Positions 55,675-64,000 of a stretch of DNA of 64,000 bases are shown here, piece after piece. The stretch is taken from positions 186,001-250,000 of the forward strand of contig NC_134682.1 in the NCBI RefSeq assembly GCF_024713945.1, given 5' to 3'. The first letter of the stretch is position 1; each line of letters starts with the position of its first letter. The notes beneath the pieces were generated by a model that ran no database searches, was not told where the DNA came from, and saw nothing but the letters and a program-made list of their open reading frames with translations. Source of the DNA: Dermatophagoides farinae. Lineage: Eukaryota; Arthropoda; Arachnida; Sarcoptiformes; Pyroglyphidae. The translations under genes and the position numbers were made by a program.

Positions 55675-56234
55675 AATGTGTGTTTGTATATGGATAATCT
55701 AGTCAACAATTTTTGTAAATTTTTTTGTCCACATCTTAAATGTAAATAATCTGATAAAAAAATTGACAATTATATTATTTAGAAAATTCCAAGAGCTTCA
55801 AACTACTACTATTACTGCTAATTAGGTTCTGTTTCCTGTACACCTACATTGTCTATATGTGCCAATTATCATTATCATTTTTTTGTAATTTTTTTATCCA
55901 CATTTATTTATGTCTTTTTTCTTTTTTTTTTCTGTGAATTTGTTTTTCTCCCAACATTTGTTCATTCTGTACGTACACACACATATTGTATTTTGTCAAT
56001 TTTTTTAAAATTTGATTTTGATTCAATTAAAAATGATGACTATAATTCAAAATCCTCTTTTCATGCAATAAGGATGTAATACAAAGAGTCATTAGCTAGG
56101 TGTTAGATTCTAAGATTGGGAAATAATCGTAATTTTGATTACCCGCTAGATGGCAGGTTGTTTGTTGTTTTTTTTAATTTGTGGCATGTGTTGATGTTTG
56201 AAAATTCTTGTTTGTTTTTCTTTGATCAAAACCA
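55675..56234. other. Intergenic, 3' UTR of cadherin and promoter of helicase
   Basis: 560 bp of AT-rich sequence with no coding frame of note. It separates the cadherin stop from the helicase start on the same strand. Confidence 0.5.
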
Positions 56235-58251
56235 ATGGATCTAATAACCGATAACAAATCATCGATAGCTCATAATCTTGATGCTAAAATATGGCGATCA
56301 CAGGATGTCGATCTATCAACATACAGTGAACAGACTTTGAATCTGATCGAAATTCGTACACCATCAAATAATACGAATTTTGTATTGAAAAATTCCACCA
56401 AGAATACGACGTTTTCATTGATGAAAATTCATAACAGTATTGTTAATGATCTCAAACGATGTGGTTTTGTATGGCCTTCACCGATTCAATCAACTTGCAT
56501 ACCGATTGCAAGACTTGGTATTGATTTGATTGCTCAATCTAAATCCGGTACCGGCAAAACAATTGTCTTTGTTGTATGTGCATTAGAAATGGTTCGTCAA
56601 GATCTTCAGAACGAAATTCCATGCCCAAAAGTATTGATTTTAGCTCCCACACGCGAAATTGCCGTTCAAATCGGTGATCTAATTAATTCGATAACAATGA
56701 AATGGAAAAATTTTTCCTGTTACAAAGCAATCGGCGGAACAAAAGTTAGTGATGATGTTGAACAATTATATCATTCACAAATTGTTGTCGGCACACCTGG
56801 TAGAATTGTATGCCTACTTGAAATGAATTTTCTCAAAGCCACATTCGATACGATTGTTTGTTCTAGATGAATGTGATAAATTAATGGAAGAAAATTTTAA
56901 AATTCAAATTGATAAAATTTATAATCGTTTACCAATTAACAAACAAATGATTGTCACATCGGCAACTTTGTCTACTGAAATGACTGAATATTTATCCAAA
57001 TATATGCGCGATCCAGCATCAATACGAATGAATGCCGATAAACCTTCATTGATTGGTGTTGCACAGTACACATTAATGATTGATGGCCATTGTTTGGATT
57101 ATATGAATTTTGAATCCAAAATCAATCCATTACTTGAACTATTGAATACCATTCGATTCAATCAATGTTTTGTATTTCTTAATTATCAAACACGTGTCAA
57201 ATATCTTTATGAACGTTTAAATAATGAAGGCTTGTCAGTCATCCACATTACTGGTGATATGTCCCAAAAAGAACGACTACAAACAATCGAAATGTTTCGA
57301 TCACAACGTTTTAAGATATTCATTTCAACGGATCTAACATCACGTGGTATCGATATTGAATCAGTCAATCTTGTTATCAATGTTGATTTACCTATCAATT
57401 GTGAAACATATTTACATCGAATTGGACGTGCCGGAAGATATGGTTCATCCGGTTTAGCCATCACTATTGTTGGTCGGGATAGTAATGAATATGGAAAATT
57501 TGCCACAATATTATCTCAATATAATTTAGAAACAAAACGACTACATTTACCTCTATCAATTGATCTTTGGGATAATTTCCGCCGCGATAATGTCCATTCT
57601 TCTAATGGCCTTCATTGCTCATCAACAACAACATTAAAAGTGAGTCCATTATTCAAACAATTGCAATGTACGTATGAAAAACTTTTAAAAGAGCCAGAAT
57701 TAATTGTCCATTGTGAGTTCAAATCTTCAAATAACCATATCGAGAAGAAATCTCGAAAACCTTTGTCTCAGATTTTAGAACAACTCAATATTCAAAAAGA
57801 AAAACATTTATTATCTAAAGAAATTAATTCAACAACCATTAACAAAATGAACAATCCCAAATCAATTGGAAGCGATAAATCTGAATCGACAATGATTAAA
57901 TCATCATCAAGGACATCATTATCAAACAAACACGATCAAACTACACCTGAATCATTTGCAAATCAAAACATTAGCAATGACGAAAATATCTCCATCGAAG
58001 AAAAAAATGTCAATCATTTAAATCGCAAATGTTCAACAAGTAGCGACGATGATAAACATTCATTCAAGATCACTTCATCAGCTGATCTACAGCAACAAGA
58101 ACTTCGAAAAATTTTCCATCAAACTTTTCTTAATCCAACGACGATAATCAATCCGCTTAATTCAACAAATCATTATTATGAAAATCAAAGCCATCATTAT
58201 CAAATGAATTATATCTGTCATTATTTATTGAATGGAGGAAGATTTAACTGA
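56235..58251 (+). CDS. DDX20: DEAD-box RNA helicase DDX20 / Gemin3
   Basis: ATP-dependent helicase of the SMN complex, acting in spliceosomal snRNP assembly. One uninterrupted exon. Two frames (0 to ~56834 and +1 after) together give about 671 aa; one extra A at 56835-56837 separates them. Motifs in order: Q-motif region FVWPSPIQSTCIP; Walker A SKSGTGKT (about 102-109); PTREIAVQIG; VGTPGR; motif II as DECD instead of DEAD; SATLS; HITGDMSQKER; STDLTSRGIDIESVNLVIN; HRIGRAGRYG. The blocks KYMRDPASIRMN, PSLIGVAQYT and SIRLFVLDE match Gemin3 more closely than other DEAD-box families, by my memory of the human protein. The C-terminal ~220 residues are Ser/Asn/Lys-rich and diverged. The length is shorter than human (824 aa). 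AATAAA lies at 58312-58317. Confidence 0.9.
56835..56837 (+). other. Apparent +1 frameshift in an AAA run (DDX20)
   Basis: The upstream frame runs to a stop shortly after FDTIVCSR. Reading AA instead of AAA gives LKPHSIRLFVLDECDK, which matches the family spacing and the conserved Pro before SIRLF, and places motif II in frame. Confidence 0.8.
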
Positions 58252-58420
58252 TTCGTTTTGATTCACGATTTCAGATAAAATCCATCTAATTTATTTGATC
58301 ATCATCCTATTAATAAAAATGTTTATTATTCATTTGAACAATTCATCTTTGGCTCTTTTTTATTTTTTTGCAAGTCAATTACACAGACAAACACAATTGT
58401 AAATGATTGAAAAATCAAAA

Positions 58421-58918
58421 TCAAAAATCACTATTGTTCAATTGCATCATTCGATTCCTCTCCCCTCTACTCATGGTTTGTATTGATCGAGTAAAAAATA
58501 TCTTGTCACAATTTTCGTAAATCATTGTTGTTTTTCGTTTTTTCAGCATTTCAGCAACATCAAGATCCTGAATGATGGCAATGGAGCACCATTCAATATA
58601 ATGTGGATGATGATTATATTGGATACACATACAACCAACCTGTTCCACTAGTTTTTTTCAACTTTATTTCTGATCTTTTTCTCTATTCTTCTGACAATGT
58701 GCCTGCACAACAACATATATTCCTTCATTTTTAATGCCCATTTCGATGTCAAAAAAAATCATCATCAAAAGCGGATTTATCATTTACTTTCCTGTAGCGC
58801 TGTGTTCTTGCTGTGATTGCCATCCATTGAAAGAATTCAAAAAGATCGTTGGATTTTTCTTTTACTCTTTTTTATGAAAATTTACTTATCCAAAACATTC
58901 AATGGTGGTTTTGGATCG
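58421..58918 (-). pseudogene. Weak candidate gene or gene remnant, convergent to DDX20
   Basis: Minus-strand reading shows an acceptor (TTTTCTCATTCAG) before a 33-nt stretch 58918-58886 reading DPKPPLNVLDK, with a GTAAAT donor. After a 94-nt intron comes CAG|G at 58791 and a frame KVNDKSAFDDDFF. That frame breaks at a T8 run (58751-58758 on + as A8). With seven T it would continue DIEMGIKNEGIYVVVQAHCQ to a stop at 58664. A further 76-codon frame of ordinary amino-acid mix follows to 58421, and a minus-strand AATAAA lies at 58322-58327. I do not recognise any family, and no upstream exon was found, so this may be chance. Confidence 0.25.
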
Positions 58919-59725
58919 CTGAATGAGAAAAAAAATGTTGAGCATAGTCACCTAGTTTTTTTTTGTTTCTACTTCTGTGATGTGTATGTTCGAATGTGTT
59001 CTGTTGTCCGTTCAAATTAACATCAATCGAAGATTACAACTGAGGCCATTATAATGATGGCGATAATCATCATCAGCATTCTCTTTGGTTACTATTCGTT
59101 AATCTCACGAAATTGCTTCATGTTGGAACAACATGATGATGATCATCATTGTCGTTGTTGATGATAATGGGGCTGATGACGATGATGATGATGATGACAA
59201 AAATGATCCAGCAACAAAAACAAAAGATTCTCGTTATTATCTTCAATTTTATCAATTATTTTTTACTTTTTAAATTCTTATCTTTATCAACATCATCATT
59301 TAGGGCCAAAATTTGATTGCCGTTGTATGATTAAGTTAATTTGTTTCTTTAATAATAATTGTGTTTGAAATCAACAAATCCACTGTGCCAGCTTCACAAA
59401 CATTTTGAATCTTGAAATCTTACACCCTGCATTTTGAAACACAACGATTTGATGAAGCCTTTTTTGGTACACACTTCATCATTGACATTGCCGCTGTGTT
59501 AATAATTCAATTAATTTCATTTAAAAAATGGAAATACTTAATTTGGTCGTAAAGATAATTTACTAGCTTCTGATGTTGTTGTTATTACTACAGCACATTT
59601 AATCATTATCATCATCATTAAGAGGTAGGTTGATAGAAATTTCTTTTTTTTTTCGATAGCTTTAAAGTGAATAAATTTTCTTGTCTATTTTTTAAATTTG
59701 TTTAGCTTAAATTTATTTGTCAAAT
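58919..59725. other. Intergenic region and probable leader of the FYB-like gene
   Basis: Contains (ATC)/(GAT) runs. A putative leader intron runs from 59625 (AGAG|GTAGGT) to 59705 (TTTGTTTAG), leaving the start codon in the next exon. Confidence 0.4.
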
Positions 59726-61303
59726 ATGGATCTACAATACAATACCGTACAGGATCTATTCACTGGATATGATTCGGAAATATTCAATAAATTTCGTCAC
59801 CTGTTGCATGCAGAGAAAATCATGTTGAATATGATGCAACCGATTAATCGAAGAAGTTTCAGTAATCCTGAGCTTTGTAATGATAATAACAACATAATTA
59901 ACAATAATTTCCACCAATTTCGTCAATTTTTGATTAGAAAAAATTTTCAACAAATTACGAACAATGAAAATATTGCATCCGGTCCTAGTGAACTGCTGCC
60001 AAAATTGGCTAATAATAATTGTGATAATTTCAATGCTTGTGATGTAGAAACAAGACCAACTCCTATTCCACGTAAAAGTCGAAATAAAAAATTACGAAAT
60101 CAAAATGATCGATTCTTGATCGATTCGATTCGAGATCAAGAAAGTCAACAAAACCAGAATGATAACTATAATGATGATTCTGATCATTTATCAATAAAAA
60201 CATCGAAAAGTTTACCATCTGAAATTCTCAACAACAACAACAGAAATGTTTTTATTCAAAAATCATTTGAACAATTAGCCAAATTACCATGCCGATTAGA
60301 GATACCGACAATAAAGACGCCCATCAAAATCAAAACAAGTAAAAATTCATTTCGATCATTTTTAATGATCAACAAAATTAAAACGCATAAATTTCTATCA
60401 TTACGTGGTAGAAATTCGAATCGAAAATCTGTAGCCGAATTAAATGATTATCATCATCACCGAGAACCAAGTGGATATAGACGACCAACTCGAATGCCAC
60501 CTCCACCACCTGATGTACGTTTCAGACCGCCCGCACCATTACCTGAAGAAAGGATCGATGATGATGATGAAAAACTATCATCGATACGGAAAACAACGAC
60601 AAATGATACAATTAGCGAATTATATCATGATTCGGCTAATATTTATGAATTCGATGATGACATTTATTGCAGTGTTGAAGAAGATGAAAGTATCATTAAA
60701 AGTAATGAAGAAATCGGTACCAGTTCAACAACATGTAGAAATGATTATAAGAAAAACAATTCAAGAAAAAACACAAATGCTAATTCTTTATCGGACAATG
60801 ATGATGACGATGATGAAGAAGAAGACGATGATTATTATGATGATGGTCTTTGTATTTATGAAGAATTGTCATCAGGAGAGGGAACAATTTACGAACCTTA
60901 TGGCCAAGATGATGATGATGATGGCGACGATGATGATTTCATCTATGATAATGTTGATGTTGATAATTTTGATGATGAAATCAACAATGAAAATAATGAT
61001 GAACAAGATAATAAAAAATGTATTAAACAGATGAAAAAAATTGAAAAAGTTATGAAACGTTTCAATTTGACTGGTAAAGAAATCCCAGTAAATGCTGGAA
61101 TTGTGAAAGAATCCTATAAAAGTCGCTCAAAATATGATCTATTAGTCAATCAAGGTGAAACTATTCTTATATTACGTATGGAAAACAATCCACCAGGTAA
61201 ATGGCTAGCGAAAAATGAACGTTCCAAAATTGGCTATATTGATCTCAACAATGTATATCTCGAAACCGATGCAATTAAAGCGGCATTTGAAACTTTAAAT
61301 TGA
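59726..61303 (+). CDS. Adaptor protein with FYB/ADAP-type helical SH3 domain
   Basis: Probable signalling adaptor, 525 aa, coding part in one exon. The ATG at 59726 is preceded by an in-frame stop at 59708, just after a good acceptor. The first ~400 residues look disordered, with proline ligands for SH3 domains (TRPTPIPRKSRNKK and MPPPPPDVRFRPPAPLPEE). A very acidic Asp/Glu stretch follows with tyrosine motifs of phosphotyrosine type (YEELSS, IYEPY, IYDNV). The last 90 residues hold a basic helix (KQMKKIEKVMKRFNLTGKE) then an SH3-like fold with ETILILRMENNPPGKWLAKN and KIGYIDLNNVYLETD. That arrangement matches the helical SH3 domain of FYB1/ADAP and PRAM1 as I remember them (a ..GKWLA...YGYV.. 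core after a KKF-LTG helix). AATAAA lies at 61394-61399. Its partners here are unknown. Confidence 0.8.
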   Translation: MDLQYNTVQDLFTGYDSEIFNKFRHLLHAEKIMLNMMQPINRRSFSNPELCNDNNNIINNNFHQFRQFLIRKNFQQITNNENIASGPSELLPKLANNNCDNFNACDVETRPTPIPRKSRNKKLRNQNDRFLIDSIRDQESQQNQNDNYNDDSDHLSIKTSKSLPSEILNNNNRNVFIQKSFEQLAKLPCRLEIPTIKTPIKIKTSKNSFRSFLMINKIKTHKFLSLRGRNSNRKSVAELNDYHHHREPSGYRRPTRMPPPPPDVRFRPPAPLPEERIDDDDEKLSSIRKTTTNDTISELYHDSANIYEFDDDIYCSVEEDESIIKSNEEIGTSSTTCRNDYKKNNSRKNTNANSLSDNDDDDDEEEDDDYYDDGLCIYEELSSGEGTIYEPYGQDDDDDGDDDDFIYDNVDVDNFDDEINNENNDEQDNKKCIKQMKKIEKVMKRFNLTGKEIPVNAGIVKESYKSRSKYDLLVNQGETILILRMENNPPGKWLAKNERSKIGYIDLNNVYLETDAIKAAFETLN

Positions 61304-61801
61304 ATCATCATTGCGAAATAATAATTTCATTTTCATCGCCACAGACGAAATGGAAAAAAATGATCATAAAAATTTTTATCGTGTATGAGAATGAATAAAT
61401 GAACGAAAAAATGACAAAAAAAAAAATAAAATCTGATTTACAAAATCAAATATGGAAAAAACAAAAATCATGTGACTTGATATTGTTTCAGAATACAAAA
61501 AATTGTTTGATTTTCATTGTTTTTGTTTTTTAATATTTGTGTTATTACTTTTTTTTACTTTTGTTTCAAATAAATTATTATTATTATTATTTAACACATT
61601 GAAAGTCACAATGGGCTAGCACAATGGATGAAAAATATGTGGTTTTTTGTAAAATCGATTCTTTTCAGTTGCTGTTGTTTGTTTGCTTGATAGTTGAAAT
61701 AAATGATGATCACAATGAATAATTGGTTTTATTTTGTTTGTTGAGACGATGTTTTTTTTTGTTGAGAATAGGAAAGAAATGAAAAATTGAGAAATTTGCA
61801 T

Positions 61802-62796
<995 letters not shown>

Positions 62797-64000
62797 TCTA
62801 TTCACTTTTTATGTTTGTTTGTGGATGAAGAAATTGTAGAAAAAATTTTTAACGGCGAAAATTTAATTTCGAAAACAAAATTCTAGAAAAAACAACTTCA
62901 AATTAAAATAACTAACAAAAGAATTACAAAAAATTACCTTTTTCCTATATCGAACAAAACAATCAATGGAAGGAAAACATTTCGTATATTTCAATTTGTA
63001 AAAAATGAAATTGATCCAGTTGTTTTTGTTGTGGAACGATAAAATGAATTATGGAATTGGAAAATTTTTTCGCCTAAACAATTCCTTTACTGTTTATTCG
63101 CCAGATAATTGAAAGACTTTTTTGTTTGTTTGTTTGTTTGTGTATATGGATAAAGATTTGCTATAAATAAATGGCTTGTTTGTTGTGTATACTGTTGGTT
63201 CACTACAGATTTATGGAATTGATGATTCAATAAACAGAAACAAAATCGAAGGATGGATGTGTGGATGTGTTTGGTGATTGTTATAAATGTTATCAAAAGA
63301 TTAATGGCACTAGTCCTCAATGGTGGTGGCTGATTGTTGTTACAAATATGATGAAGACGAAAATGTTTATAATAATGATGGTGATGATTATCAAGTTGCA
63401 CTATTAAAATTGAAAAAAGTTGCAAGATGAAAAAAAAATTATCAAATACTTTTCATCGCTTGTTATTGGTCAATTATTGTTTCTTTCTTCTTCATATAGA
63501 TAGATTCTAACATTCATTCGGATATGATTATGGTTTGTTCAAATGAAGTGACGATGAATCCGAAAAAACGCCATAACAATAGCGTTAACGAGGATAATAA
63601 TAAGATGGTTATATGATGACTGATAAAGAGCGATAAGAAACAATTGCAGACATAGTAAAATGACACACACACACAAAAACTTTTGGCTAATATCCTTGGA
63701 TTACGATAATGATGATGTGTACCATAAATGAGATGATCTATTATTTGAAAATGAAAATTCACCATAAAAAATTCGAATTAGTCACACAAACACAAATTTA
63801 AATTTAAAGATACAATTCGAATCTCAAATTGATGGAAAAATATAAGAAAATATTTTGTGGATAGATAGATTCCATAAAAATCGAAACAGCAATTGGATGA
63901 TGTGCCTTAAAAAAATTATTATGATAAATGCACAGTTGCTAGTCCAATACCATATTTTCAATAAAACTTGTACTTATCGTCGTCATCATCGCCGTCTTTT
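62797..64000. other. Upstream region of GOLPH3; no gene seen
   Basis: The 5' flank of GOLPH3 followed by AT-rich sequence with (GTTT)n near 63121-63140 and (AC)n near 63663-63675. Open frames here are low-complexity and unsupported. Confidence 0.5.

Noticed and set aside
60444-61034. 196-codon Met-rich frame inside the FYB-like gene
   Set aside because: It is the GAT repeat read as ATG; the overlapping frame has the recognisable domain.
61614-61632. GGGCTAGCACAATGG, resembling a tRNA A box
   Set aside because: No B box or acceptor-stem pairing follows.
63087-63765. Two minus-strand open frames near the window end
   Set aside because: Low-complexity His/Asn/Ile-rich peptides, no splice or domain support.

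Overview
This is nuclear DNA from a small-genome animal, most likely an arthropod and probably an acariform (dust-mite-like) mite. The sequence shows spliced genes with metazoan-only families (Fat-type cadherin, CSPG4/NG2, frataxin, Rheb, Gemin3/DDX20). It also shows strong AT bias, very short introns (27 of the 29 I could place are 56-99 nt) and pervasive (ATC)n/(GAT)n and other microsatellites. The mite assignment is an inference from this texture, not from a diagnostic sequence.

Layout. 1-11848: no gene I can support; microsatellites, one striking hairpin and a few candidate exons. 11849-12972 (+): aquaglyceroporin. 14194-23292 (+): a CSPG4/NG2/kon-tiki homologue of 2700 aa. 23490-24118 (-): frataxin, head-to-head with 24404-24971 (+) SNU13/NHP2L1. 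26194-26550 (+): unknown 118-aa single-pass membrane protein. 26716-27728 (-): Rheb GTPase. 27.7-33.8 kb: gene-poor. 33794-37393 (+): an unrecognised 914-aa transmembrane protein rich in Pro, Gln, Ser and His. 37.4-43.9 kb: gene-poor. 43885-55674 (+): giant cadherin (about 3839 aa) with Fat-like sequence but Dachsous-like architecture. 56235-58251 (+): DDX20/Gemin3 helicase. 58.4-58.9 kb (-): weak candidate gene. 59726-61303 (+): adaptor with a C-terminal FYB/ADAP-type helical SH3 domain. 61802-62796 (-): GOLPH3. 62.8-64.0 kb: nothing recognised.

The genes are not one pathway: this is ordinary eukaryotic synteny. Two giant adhesion/extracellular-matrix receptors (CSPG4 and the cadherin) occupy about 21 kb. 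The rest is housekeeping: Fe-S assembly, U4 snRNP/snoRNP, SMN-complex helicase, Golgi PI4P effector, TOR-activating GTPase and a glycerol/water channel.

Points worth a second look: apparent +1 frameshifts in A-runs of the cadherin and DDX20; loss of the EGF/LamG block in a Fat-like cadherin; a FYB-like adaptor outside vertebrates; the orphan polyproline membrane protein; a 30-bp-stem hairpin at 810-876; and three short introns that are multiples of three and stop-free. I saw no convincing previously undescribed multi-gene system, no CRISPR array, no transposon ORF and no tRNA or rRNA gene.
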